Below, one piece after another: positions 1 to 14,336 of a stretch of DNA of 36,218 nt (positions within the stretch are counted from its first letter, which is position 1; each line of letters starts with the position of its first letter). The notes beneath the pieces are model-generated. The model made no database searches. It was not told the DNA's origin and worked only from the letters and a program-made list of their open reading frames with translations. The position numbers and the translations under genes are program-made. Source of the DNA: Betaproteobacteria bacterium (GTDB taxonomy: Bacteria; Pseudomonadota; Gammaproteobacteria; Burkholderiales; CAIKXV01); NCBI GenBank assembly GCA_021298815.1, contig JAJTHE010000118.1, positions 1 through 36,218 of the forward strand, in the 5' to 3' direction.

Positions 1-3567
<3,567 letters not shown>

Positions 3568-3599
3568 ACCACTGCACCACCTGAACAGCAAGGACGGCA

Positions 3600-5084
<1,485 letters not shown>

Positions 5085-5105
5085 TCACGCGGGCGGCACC
5101 TCTCC

Positions 5106-5111
5106 TATACT
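5106..5111 (+). promoter_or_regulatory. Candidate -10 element of the hemE promoter
   Basis: TATACT lies in the 78-base gltD-hemE gap, about 52 bases before the hemE ATG, and differs from the TATAAT consensus at one position. The sequence 17 bases upstream (TGATCA-like) is a weak -35. hemE may therefore have its own promoter rather than depend only on gltBD read-through. This is inference from sequence match only. Confidence 0.35.
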
Positions 5112-5162
5112 CGGCATCGCCCGGGCGGGGATCCGCCGGCCCGGATACGACAGGAACCGTAC

Positions 5163-6230
5163 ATGTCCACACTTCGTAACGACAGGCTGCTGCGCGCCCT
5201 GATGCGCCAGCCGGTCGACCAGACCCCGGTCTGGGTGATGCGCCAGGCCGGCCGCTACCTGCCCGAGTACAACCAGACCCGCGCGCGCGCCGGCAGCTTC
5301 GTGAAGCTCATGAAGTCGCCTGCGATGGCCGCCGAAGTCACGCTGCAGCCGCTCGACCGCTTCGACCTCGACGCCGCGATCGTCTTCTCGGACATCCTGA
5401 CCGTCCCGGACGCCATGGGGCTCGGCCTGTACTTCGCCGAAGGCGAGGGCCCGCGCTTCGAGCGTCCGCTGCGCGATGCGCAGGCGATCGAGTCGCTGCG
5501 CCTGCCCGATCCGGACACCGACCTGCGCTACGTGATGGACGCGATCTCGGAATGCCGCAGGGGCATCGACGGCAAGGTGCCGCTGATCGGCTTCTCCGGC
5601 AGCCCGTTCACGCTCGCCTGCTACATGATCGAAGGTGGCGGCAGCGACGACTTCGCCCGGGTCAAGCAGCTGATGTACACCGACCCGAAGCTGATGCACA
5701 GGCTGCTCGACACCAATGCGCGCGCGATCAGCATCTACCTCGATGCCCAGATCGCCGCCGGCGCCCAGGCCGTGATGCTGTTCGACACCTGGGGCGGCAC
5801 CCTGTCGGCCGAGCGCTACCGCGACTTCTCGCTGCGCTACCTGCAGCAGATCGTCGGTTCGATCCGCCGCGAGGCCGAGGGCCGCAAGGTCCCGGTGATC
5901 GTGTTCACCAAGGGCGGCGCGGTATGGCTGGAGTCGATCGCGGCGATCGGCGCCGATGCCGTGGCCGTCGACTGGACGATCGACATCGGCGAAGCCCGCC
6001 GGCGCATCGGCGACAAGGTGGCGATCCAGGGCAACCTCGACCCGCTGGTGATGCTGACCAACCGCGAGACCATCGAGGACGAGGTCGAGAAGATCCTGTC
6101 CAGCTACGGCACCGGCACCGGCCATGTGTTCAACCTGGGGCATGGCATCACCCGGTTCACGCCGCCGGAGAACGTCGGTTTCCTGGTCGACGCGGTGCAC
6201 CAGCGCAGCATCCGGTTCCATCCGGCGTAG
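5163..6230 (+). CDS. hemE: Uroporphyrinogen III decarboxylase
   Basis: HemE removes the four acetate carboxyl groups of uroporphyrinogen III to give coproporphyrinogen III in cytoplasmic haem biosynthesis. The 355 residues match the family length. Signatures seen are the N-terminal substrate-site motif [14 protein letters not shown] (about residues 23-36), [17 protein letters not shown] (about 75-91, containing the conserved catalytic Asp region), [13 protein letters not shown] (about 141-153) and the C-terminal FNLGHGI motif. The ATG has an AGGA Shine-Dalgarno (SD) sequence about 6 bases upstream. It stands between gltD and priA on the same strand. The following gap of over 220 bases is AT-rich and holds DnaA-box sequences. 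Confidence 0.97.
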   Translation: MSTLRNDRLLRALMRQPVDQTPVWVMRQAGRYLPEYNQTRARAGSFVKLMKSPAMAAEVTLQPLDRFDLDAAIVFSDILTVPDAMGLGLYFAEGEGPRFERPLRDAQAIESLRLPDPDTDLRYVMDAISECRRGIDGKVPLIGFSGSPFTLACYMIEGGGSDDFARVKQLMYTDPKLMHRLLDTNARAISIYLDAQIAAGAQAVMLFDTWGGTLSAERYRDFSLRYLQQIVGSIRREAEGRKVPVIVFTKGGAVWLESIAAIGADAVAVDWTIDIGEARRRIGDKVAIQGNLDPLVMLTNRETIEDEVEKILSSYGTGTGHVFNLGHGITRFTPPENVGFLVDAVHQRSIRFHPA

Positions 6231-6303
6231 CGACCGGCGGCGGGACGGCAGGCGTGCCGCCCGCCCCGTGGTCCGCACGATGCTGTCCCGGGCAAATTGC
6301 GGC

Positions 6304-6312
6304 TTATGCACA
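6304..6312 (+). promoter_or_regulatory. DnaA box (perfect TTATNCACA match)
   Basis: TTATGCACA matches the bacterial DnaA-box consensus exactly. It lies 74 bases after the hemE stop. In DNA with roughly 70% G+C such a 9-mer is rare (about 0.1 expected in a window this size, both strands, by base composition). DnaA binding itself is inferred. Confidence 0.55.
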
Positions 6313-6370
6313 AGTCGCCTGAAACCGTCACATTCGGCCCATTCTCGACAGCCTCTGAAAAGGCATCTGC

Positions 6371-6396
6371 AAATCCATGATTAAAAAGGATTTCTG
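6371..6396. repeat. AT-rich inverted repeat (AAATCC...GGATTT)
   Basis: AAATCC (6371-6376) and GGATTT (6388-6393) form a 6-bp inverted repeat around an 11-base A/T-rich loop. The outer arms CTGC/GCAG can extend it with a 2-base bulge. The 50 bases 6361-6410 are about 62% A+T, in strong contrast with the coding DNA around them. It could be a weak hemE terminator or an easily melted segment. Neither role is proven. Confidence 0.35.
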
Positions 6397-6441
6397 CAGA
6401 GCTTTCGAATCCGGCGGAAGCGCGGCATCCTGACAGGACCC

Positions 6442-6471
6442 TTGACAAGTCGCTTTGGCGAAAATTATCGA
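6442..6471 (+). promoter_or_regulatory. Candidate sigma70 promoter for priA
   Basis: A perfect -35 hexamer TTGACA (6442-6447) is followed after 18 bases by TATCGA (6466-6471, 3 of 6 matches to TATAAT). Transcription would start near 6478. That puts the first in-frame start codon (TTG 6455) upstream of the transcript and favours a downstream GTG as the priA start. The -35 is convincing and the -10 is weak. Confidence 0.45.
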
Positions 6472-6485
6472 CAAAGTTATCCACA
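6465..6485 (+). promoter_or_regulatory. Tandem DnaA boxes overlapping the priA promoter
   Basis: TTATCGACA (6465-6473, one mismatch) and TTATCCACA (6477-6485, identical to the strongest E. coli boxes) stand in the same orientation with start-to-start spacing of 12 bases. They overlap the proposed -10 and transcription start of priA. DnaA bound here could repress or activate priA, linking a replication-restart helicase to the initiator. The match is seen directly, and the regulation is inferred. Confidence 0.55.
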
Positions 6486-6508
6486 GCCCTGACCTGTCTC
6501 CGCCCGCC

Positions 6509-8740
6509 GTGCCGGACGCCGGGTCACGCCATGTGCAGGTCGCGCTGGACGTACCGCTCGACCGCCTTTTCGATTACCGGAACGTGGACGCGACCGAGGC
6601 AGACGTGGGGCGCCGCGTCCAGGTCCCGTTCGGCCGCAGCCGGGCGACCGGGATCATCGCCGGGCTGTCCGACCGCAGCGACGTGCCGCCCGCGCAGTTG
6701 AAGTCGATCGGTACGGTGGATCGCTCGCTGCCGCCGATCCCGCCCGATGTGATCGCGACCGTGCGTTTCGCGAGCGGCTACTACCAGCACCCGTTCGGCG
6801 CAGCATTGTTCTGCGCGCTGCCGCCCGCGGTCCCCGCCGCCGCGCTCGCCCGGGAAGTGCCGCCGCAGGCCTGGTCGTTGACCGAGGCGGGACGCGCGCG
6901 GCAGGCGAGCTGGCCGGGCCGGCCCGCGCCCCGGCAGCAGGCACTGCTCGAACGCCTGACCAGTGCGCCTGCGGTCGCCGAGGCCGGGCTGCATCCGCCG
7001 GCGGGCCGCGACCCGGGAACGGCTGCCATGCTGCGCCGTTTCCGCGCGGCGGGATGGATCGTCCCGGCCACCGTTGTTGCGCAGCATCCCGCCGGAACGG
7101 ACGATGCGGCAGGCGGCGCCGGGCCGGCGTTCGCGCTGAACGAGGCGCAGCAGGAGACCGTCGCAGCGCTGCGCGAAGGGCTGGGACGCTTCGGCGTGCA
7201 CCTGCTGTTCGGCGTCACCGGCAGCGGCAAGACGACCGTCTATGCGCGCACCATGGAACAGGCGCTGGCGCTGGGCAGGCAGGTGCTGATGCTGGTGCCG
7301 GAGATCAACCTCACGCCCCAGCTCGATGCCGCGCTGCGCAGCGACCTGCCAGGCGCGCGCTTCGTCGTGCTGCACAGCGGCCTGCCCGCCGCTGAGCGCG
7401 CGCGCCGCTGGCTCGCCGCGGCGAACGGCAGCGCGGACGTGGTGGTCGGCACCCGACTCGCGGCGTTCACGCCGATGCCGCGCCTGGGCCTGGTCGTGGT
7501 CGACGAGGAGCACGACGCCTCGTTCAAGCAGGAGGAAGGGCTGCGCTACCATGCGCGCGACGTGCTGGTGTGGCGCGCGCGCGCGCGCGGCGTGCCGGTG
7601 GTGCTGGGCAGTGCGACACCGGTGCTGGAGACCCTCCACAACGCCCGCTCCGGACGCTACCGGATGCTGCGGCTTGACGCGCGCCCGATCGGTCCGATGC
7701 CGGAGATCGACATCATCGACCTGCGCCGCTATCCGCGGATTGCTGCGCACAAGCCGGAGCCGTCCGAGCCCCTGCTGAAGGCGCTGTCGGCGCAGATCGA
7801 GCGCGGCGAACAGGGGCTGGTGCTGCTCAACCGGCGCGGCTATTCGCCGGTGCTCCGCTGCAACGGTTGCGGCTGGGTCGCCGGCTGTCCGCGCTGCAGC
7901 GCCCGGTTCGTGCTGCACCAGCGGCAGCACACGCTGCGCTGCCACCACTGCGGACAGGCCGAACGGCCGCCGCGTACCTGCCCGACCTGCGGCAACCCGG
8001 ACCTGACCGCGCTCGGGCTGGGCACGGAACGCCTGGAAGAGACGCTGGCGCGGCTGCTCCCCGGGGCGCGCATCCTGCGCATCGACCGGGACACGGTGCG
8101 TACCGCTGCGGCATGGGAGCAGGCGCGCGAGCGCATCCGGCGGCGCGAAGTCGACCTGCTGGTCGGCACCCAGATGCTGGCCAAGGGACATGACTTCCCG
8201 CGCCTCACCCTGGTCGGCGTGGTCGACAGCGACCAGGCGCTCTACAGCAGCGACTTCCGCGCACCGGAACGGCTGTTCGCCCTGCTGACCCAGGTCGCCG
8301 GGCGGGCCGGCCGGGCCGACCTGCCCGGGCGGGTGATGATCGAGACCTCGCTGCCGCAGCACCCGCTGTTCGCGGCGCTGGTCCGGCACGACTACGCGAC
8401 CTTCGCCGCCCAGCTGCTGGACGAACGGCGTCAGATGCGGCTGCCGCCGTTCTCCTCGCAGGCGATCCTGCGCGCGGACGCGCCGGCCCTGGCCGATGCC
8501 ACCGCGTTCCTCGCGACGGCGGCGTCGCTGGCCGCCGGCATCGACCCGTCGATCACGGTCTACGATCCGGTCCCCGCGCTGCTGGTGCGCCGCGCCGGCC
8601 GCGAACGCGCGCAGTTGCTGGTGCAGTCGACCAGCCGCGGCCGCTTCCAGCGCTTCCTGGCGGACTGGCGGCAGGCGATCTCGGCGCAGCGACAATCGAA
8701 GGTGCACTGGATCCTCGACGTCGATCCGCTCGAGCTCTGA
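6509..8740 (+). CDS. priA: Primosomal replication-restart helicase PriA
   Basis: PriA is a superfamily 2 3'-to-5' DNA helicase that recognises stalled forks and reloads the replisome. The N-terminal DNA-binding domain begins VQVALDVPLDRLFDY, close to E. coli PriA. Helicase motifs seen are Walker A GVTGSGKTT and the DEEH box (VVVDEEHDASFKQEEG). A zinc-binding region follows with paired cysteines (CNGCGW, CPRC, CHHCGQ, CPTCG), then the C-terminal helicase motifs (GTQMLAKGHDFP, QVAGRAGRA). Three in-frame starts are possible: TTG 6455, GTG 6509 and GTG 6533. None has a clear SD. I chose GTG 6509 (743 residues) because the TTG lies upstream of the likely transcription start and overlaps DnaA boxes, and because E. 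coli PriA starts only a few residues before the conserved segment. The function is secure and the start is not. Confidence 0.95.
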   Translation: MPDAGSRHVQVALDVPLDRLFDYRNVDATEADVGRRVQVPFGRSRATGIIAGLSDRSDVPPAQLKSIGTVDRSLPPIPPDVIATVRFASGYYQHPFGAALFCALPPAVPAAALAREVPPQAWSLTEAGRARQASWPGRPAPRQQALLERLTSAPAVAEAGLHPPAGRDPGTAAMLRRFRAAGWIVPATVVAQHPAGTDDAAGGAGPAFALNEAQQETVAALREGLGRFGVHLLFGVTGSGKTTVYARTMEQALALGRQVLMLVPEINLTPQLDAALRSDLPGARFVVLHSGLPAAERARRWLAAANGSADVVVGTRLAAFTPMPRLGLVVVDEEHDASFKQEEGLRYHARDVLVWRARARGVPVVLGSATPVLETLHNARSGRYRMLRLDARPIGPMPEIDIIDLRRYPRIAAHKPEPSEPLLKALSAQIERGEQGLVLLNRRGYSPVLRCNGCGWVAGCPRCSARFVLHQRQHTLRCHHCGQAERPPRTCPTCGNPDLTALGLGTERLEETLARLLPGARILRIDRDTVRTAAAWEQARERIRRREVDLLVGTQMLAKGHDFPRLTLVGVVDSDQALYSSDFRAPERLFALLTQVAGRAGRADLPGRVMIETSLPQHPLFAALVRHDYATFAAQLLDERRQMRLPPFSSQAILRADAPALADATAFLATAASLAAGIDPSITVYDPVPALLVRRAGRERAQLLVQSTSRGRFQRFLADWRQAISAQRQSKVHWILDVDPLEL

Positions 8741-8842
8741 CCCGCGCCGCCGAGGGCCGTCGCGCCAATCAGGTCCCTGAATGCGGGCGGCGCAAAGTAA
8801 ACTACCGCCGCTGATGCCACACCTGAAGATGACGATACACCG

Positions 8843-10621
<1,779 letters not shown>

Positions 10622-10629
10622 GATCATCG

Positions 10630-11262
10630 ATGAGCCGCGACTACAAGAAGACCGAACCCCGGGGACGCACCGGCACCATGATGCTCGGGGTGTTCATCGG
10701 GCTGGTGCTCGGCCTGGTGGCGGCGCTCGCGATCGCGTTCTACCTGAACCGCGCGGCCAACCCGTTCGCCGCGCGCGACAAGCCGGCTGCGGTGCAGGCG
10801 CCGGGCAAGGGCTCCCCCGGCGACCTCTCCGGCGTGGCCGGGCCGGGCGGGGCGACCAAGCCTGCCGCCGGTGCCGGCCCCGCCCAGGACCCGGGCAAGG
10901 CGGGTGCGGAAGCCAAGCCGCGCTTCGATTTCTACACGATACTGCCCGGCGTCGAGCAGCCAGCCACCGACCAAGACCTGCGCAATCGCGCGGTCGACGC
11001 GAAGGCCGCCGTGCAGGAGCGCTACTTCCTGCAGGCCGGTGCCTTCCAGAATGCGCAGGACGCGGACAACCTGAAGGCGCGCCTTGCGTTGATGGGGCTG
11101 GAAGCGACGACGCAGACGGCTAATCTTGGCGAAAAGGGCATCTGGCATCGTGTGCGCCTCGGCCCGTACGATGACGCCGATGCGCTGGCGCGGGTACGCA
11201 GCCAACTCGCCGGCAGCGGCATCGAGGCAGCACCCATCAAGGTTCGCGAGAAGCGGCCGTAA
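10630..11262 (+). CDS. SPOR-domain membrane protein (FtsN-like)
   Basis: A 210-residue single-pass inner-membrane protein. It has a short cytoplasmic N-terminus, one hydrophobic segment (about residues 17-39), a Pro/Gly/Ala-rich linker (about 45-110) and a C-terminal SPOR domain (about 125-207, with YFLQAGAFQ and WHRVRLGPY motifs). SPOR domains bind denuded peptidoglycan glycan strands at the septum, and FtsN-type proteins activate division-site wall synthesis. The ATG at 10630 lies 8 bases after argS with AGGA nearby. The argS-SPOR-dsbA order is common in Burkholderiales as I recall it. FtsN orthology is plausible from architecture but not certain, because SPOR proteins are numerous. Confidence 0.88.
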   Translation: MSRDYKKTEPRGRTGTMMLGVFIGLVLGLVAALAIAFYLNRAANPFAARDKPAAVQAPGKGSPGDLSGVAGPGGATKPAAGAGPAQDPGKAGAEAKPRFDFYTILPGVEQPATDQDLRNRAVDAKAAVQERYFLQAGAFQNAQDADNLKARLALMGLEATTQTANLGEKGIWHRVRLGPYDDADALARVRSQLAGSGIEAAPIKVREKRP

Positions 11263-11303
11263 CGGTCACGACGCCGCGAGGCTGGGACACCGGAGAGACG
11301 ACA

Positions 11304-11948
11304 ATGCTGAAGACACTGATCCGCGCAATCCTGCTGGCCGGGCTGGTTGCCCTGGGCGGTCCCGCGCTCGCACAGCCGCTGGTGCCGGGCAAGGACTACC
11401 GCGTGCTGCAGCCCGCGCAGCCGGTCGACAACCCGAAGCGCGTCGAGGTGATCGAGTTCTTCTGGTACGGCTGCCCGCACTGCGCGGACCTCCAGCCGGC
11501 GTTGAAGGCCTGGATGAAGCAGAAGTCGCCCGACATCGAACTGCGGCGGGTGCCCGCCGTGTTCCGCGAGAGCTGGATCCCGCATACCCGCCTGTTCTAC
11601 ACGCTCGAGGCGATGGGCCAGGTCGACCGCCTGCACGATGAAGTGTTCAAGGCGATCCACGAGCAGAAGGTCGACCTCGGCGACCTCGCCCGCATGCAGG
11701 CCTGGGTAGCCAAGCGCGGCGTGGACCCGAAGAAGTTCGCCGAGGTGTACGGCTCGTTCGGCATCGACAGCCGCGTGCAGCGTTCGATCCAGATGAGCAA
11801 GGCCTACCAGCTGTCGGGGACGCCGTCGCTCGTGGTGCATGGGCGCTACCTCACTTCGCCGGCGATGACCCAGGGCTTCGAACGCACATTCGCCGTGGTC
11901 GAGCAGCTCGCCGCGCAGGTGCGCAGCGGCAACGCACCGGCGAAGTAG
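11304..11948 (+). CDS. dsbA: Periplasmic thiol:disulfide oxidoreductase DsbA
   Basis: DsbA introduces disulfide bonds into exported proteins and is reoxidised by DsbB. The 214-residue precursor has a standard Sec signal peptide with cleavage expected after ALA (about residue 23). The thioredoxin-fold active site is C57-P-H-C60 (FFWYGCPHC), the canonical DsbA dipeptide, and the cis-proline is T173-P174. A GGAGAG sequence precedes the ATG by about 6 bases. It is co-directional with the SPOR gene (41-base gap) and with a second DsbA-like gene 43 bases downstream, suggesting a local duplication. Confidence 0.94.
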   Translation: MLKTLIRAILLAGLVALGGPALAQPLVPGKDYRVLQPAQPVDNPKRVEVIEFFWYGCPHCADLQPALKAWMKQKSPDIELRRVPAVFRESWIPHTRLFYTLEAMGQVDRLHDEVFKAIHEQKVDLGDLARMQAWVAKRGVDPKKFAEVYGSFGIDSRVQRSIQMSKAYQLSGTPSLVVHGRYLTSPAMTQGFERTFAVVEQLAAQVRSGNAPAK

Positions 11949-11991
11949 CCACGACGCCGCGTCGAAACGACGACCAGGCGCAGGTCCGTCC

Positions 11992-12726
11992 ATGCACCGC
12001 CGCGATGTACCGCCCGGACGCGCATGCGCCGCGCTGCCCGGCGTGCGCCGCCGCTGGCTGCGCGGCATGGCGCTGCTGCCGACGGCAGCGGCATGGTCGC
12101 CACTGGCGTCCCTGCTGTCCACGCCCTTGCCAGCCGCGGCACAACCAGCCCCTCCTCGGCCGGGTAGCGACTATCGCGTGCTGCCCTCGCCGCAACCCGC
12201 GCCCGCCGATCGCATCGAAGTGCTCGAGTTCTTCTACTACGGCTGCCCGTTCTGCAGCCAGCTCGAACCGCTGCTTGTCGAATGGCTCGCCAGACAACCG
12301 GCCGACATCGCGTTCGGGCGCATCCCGGTGATCGCGCGCGACGCCTGGGCGCCGCTGGGCCGGCTGTACTACGTGCTGGCCGAACTCGGTGCACTCGACC
12401 GGCTGCATGCGGCTGCCTTCCGCGCGATCCATGCCGGATCGCTGCAACTGGGCCAGCCCGAGGTCGCGCTCGACTGGGCGGCGCGCAACGGCCTCGATCG
12501 CACGCGCTTCTCGGATGCATGGCGCTCGCCGACGGTCGATTCGCAGGTCGCGCGCGCGCGCCGGCTGACCGACGACTACGACGTCCAGTCGACGCCCTCG
12601 ATCGTCGTCGACGGCCGGCTGCTCACGTCGAGCGGGCTCACCGCCGGCGTACCCGCGCTGCTGCCGATGGTCGACCGCCTGGTCGCGATCGTGCGCGCCG
12701 GGCGGGCCGGGACGCCCAAGTCCTGA
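11992..12726 (+). CDS. Second DsbA-like thiol:disulfide oxidoreductase, Tat-like signal
   Basis: A 244-residue DsbA-family protein that resembles the upstream gene along its length (shared DYRVL, EFF-YGCP-C, LDRLH--F-AIH and STPS/GTPS blocks), so a tandem paralogue. Its active site is C85-P-F-C88 instead of CPHC, and the cis-proline is T201-P202. The changed CXXC dipeptide predicts a different redox potential. The leader is unusual: it is long (about 50 residues) with RRRWLRG followed by a hydrophobic stretch. That resembles a twin-arginine (Tat) signal, whereas the upstream DsbA has a plain Sec leader. No strong SD precedes the ATG. The function is oxidase or isomerase-like, and the specificity is unknown. 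Confidence 0.85.
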   Translation: MHRRDVPPGRACAALPGVRRRWLRGMALLPTAAAWSPLASLLSTPLPAAAQPAPPRPGSDYRVLPSPQPAPADRIEVLEFFYYGCPFCSQLEPLLVEWLARQPADIAFGRIPVIARDAWAPLGRLYYVLAELGALDRLHAAAFRAIHAGSLQLGQPEVALDWAARNGLDRTRFSDAWRSPTVDSQVARARRLTDDYDVQSTPSIVVDGRLLTSSGLTAGVPALLPMVDRLVAIVRAGRAGTPKS

Positions 12727-12794
12727 ATCCGTCCGCGCCCCGGTCCCTGCCCGCGGCGGAGGACCCTGCCCGCACGCCGGACGCTGCCGGTCCG

Positions 12795-13556
12795 GTGTTC
12801 GTCACCGGCGGATCCGCCGGCATCGGCCGTGCACTGGCCGTGCGCCATGCATCCCTTGGCGCCACCGTCGGCGTCACCGGCCGCCGCCCCGAGGCGCTGG
12901 CCGCGCTCGCCGCGGAATGGCCGGGCCGCATCGTGCCGATCGTCGCCGACGTGCGCGACGCCGCCGCGATGCAGGACCGGGCCGCCGCGTTCATGGATCG
13001 CCACGGCTGCCCGTCGCTCGTGTACGCAAACGCCGGCATCAGCATCGGTACGCTGACCGAACAGTCGGGGGACGCCGAGGTGTTCCGCGAGATCCTGGAC
13101 ACCAACGTGCTCGGCCTGGCGCAGACGTTCGGTCCGTTCCTAAGCCCGATGCAGGCGCGCGGCAGCGGCACCCTGGTCGGCATCGCGAGCGTCGCGGGCC
13201 TGCGCGGCCTGCCCGGCGCCAGTGCCTACGCCGCGTCGAAGGCGGCCGCGATCGCCTACCTCGAATCCCTGCGCATCGAGAGCCGCGCATACGGTATCCG
13301 CGTGGTCACCGTCTGCCCGGGCTACATCGCCACCGGGATGACCGAGCACAATCCCTACCCGATGCCCTTCCTGCTCGCCGCCGACGACGCGGCGCGGCGC
13401 ATCGCACGCATCGCGCGCGACGGCCGTTCGTTCGCGATCGTGCCGTGGCAGATGGCGATCGTGGGCCGGGTGATGAAGGTGCTGCCCGACTGGCTGTGGG
13501 ACCGCGCGCTCGCCGGCGCCGCGCGCAAGCCGCGGCGCGCGCCACCGCCCGCCTAG
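12795..13556 (+). CDS. Short-chain dehydrogenase/reductase (SDR), start uncertain
   Basis: This is a classical SDR oxidoreductase. The NAD(P)-binding motif TGGSAGIG is at residues 4-11 when translation starts at GTG 12795, and the NAG motif appears as YANAG (77-81). The catalytic Ser132, Tyr145 and Lys149 are present (IASVAG and YAASK), so it should be active. GRR just after beta-2 (about residue 30) hints at NADP(H) preference. GTG 12795 is the only standard start between the dsbA-like stop and the motif, but it gives a very short first strand, so a non-standard start further upstream is possible. The stop codon shares the palindrome CTAG with the stop of the converging parA gene. The substrate is unknown. 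Confidence 0.85.
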   Translation: MFVTGGSAGIGRALAVRHASLGATVGVTGRRPEALAALAAEWPGRIVPIVADVRDAAAMQDRAAAFMDRHGCPSLVYANAGISIGTLTEQSGDAEVFREILDTNVLGLAQTFGPFLSPMQARGSGTLVGIASVAGLRGLPGASAYAASKAAAIAYLESLRIESRAYGIRVVTVCPGYIATGMTEHNPYPMPFLLAADDAARRIARIARDGRSFAIVPWQMAIVGRVMKVLPDWLWDRALAGAARKPRRAPPPA

Positions 13557-14323
13557 CCGAAGAACCCGGTCGCCAGCAGTTCCTCGGTGAGCGCCCGGTA
13601 GTCGCGCGCACCCGGGCTGGCCGGCGCCTGGCTGAAAACATCCTTGCCGTACATCGGGCTCTCGGCGAGCGCGACGTTCTCGACGATGCGCGTGCTGCAC
13701 AGGTTGGCGCCGTAGCGCCGCGACAGTTCTTCCTGCACCCCGGAGGCCAGCTTGCGCCGCGCATCGTAGCGGGTGATGACCACCCGGCGCATGAACTTCC
13801 GGTTGAGCCGGGCCTCCAGCACGTTCAGCGCGGAATCGAGCCGGTGTACCCCCTGCAGCGACAGGTAGTCGGCCGAGACCGGGATCAGCACCCGGTCGGC
13901 GGCGATCAGCGCATTGAGCGTGAGCACGCCGAGCATCGGGCAGCAATCGATGAACACCGGGCCGCGATGCTGAGTCTCCTCGACCATCGTGGCGATCCCC
14001 TGGCGCAGCTTGCCCGAGATGCCGGTGTCGGACGCGTGCAGCGCATCCACCTTCGACAGGTCGGGCGACCCCGGCAGCAGGCGCACCCGCTGCGGCGTCT
14101 GGCGCAGCATGCTGGCCAGCGGCTTGCCTTCGGCGAAGAACGCGTAGCAGCTGTCGCCCTTCGCGAACGCGCGCACCCCGAACGCCAGGGTGAGGTGTGC
14201 CTGCGGGTCGAGGTCGATCGCGATCGGCGCAAGGCCCCGATGCGCGACTGCCACCGAGACATTGAGGGCCGTCGTGGTCTTGCCGACGCCGCCCTTCTGG
14301 TTGAAGACCGCGATGACGCTCAA
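13553..14323 (-). CDS. Orphan ParA-family ATPase
   Basis: A 256-residue deviant-Walker ATPase of the ParA/Soj/MinD group. The Walker A motif KGGVGKTTT starts at residue 10, the A' motif IDLDPQAHL lies near residue 36, and the Walker B region reads VFIDCCPMLG where most relatives have IDCPPSLG. Such proteins position DNA or protein cargo. No parB gene or parS-like site was seen nearby, so this is not the main chromosome-partition ParA in its usual ParAB setting. The start is TTG at 14323, with no clear SD. It lies 13 bases downstream of an esterase gene on the same strand and is probably translated from that operon. The cargo is unknown. Confidence 0.85.
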   Translation of the reverse strand: MSVIAVFNQKGGVGKTTTALNVSVAVAHRGLAPIAIDLDPQAHLTLAFGVRAFAKGDSCYAFFAEGKPLASMLRQTPQRVRLLPGSPDLSKVDALHASDTGISGKLRQGIATMVEETQHRGPVFIDCCPMLGVLTLNALIAADRVLIPVSADYLSLQGVHRLDSALNVLEARLNRKFMRRVVITRYDARRKLASGVQEELSRRYGANLCSTRIVENVALAESPMYGKDVFSQAPASPGARDYRALTEELLATGFFG

Positions 14324-14336
14324 GGGGACGATCGTT

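Noticed and set aside
6231-6535. Calling the hemE-priA gap the chromosomal replication origin
   Set aside because: Flanking genes all run in one direction, dnaA/dnaN are not adjacent, and only three boxes are present. DnaA-box cluster is as far as the sequence goes.
7570-7590. GC-alternating run (GCGCGCGCGC) as a Z-DNA or repeat element
   Set aside because: It encodes an Arg-Ala stretch within the helicase core of priA and is explained by codon use.
11992-13556. A fused DsbA-SDR protein through the long frame starting at 12282
   Set aside because: The first part of that frame is out of phase with the DsbA-like gene and has no domain. Only the part from about 12795 is SDR.
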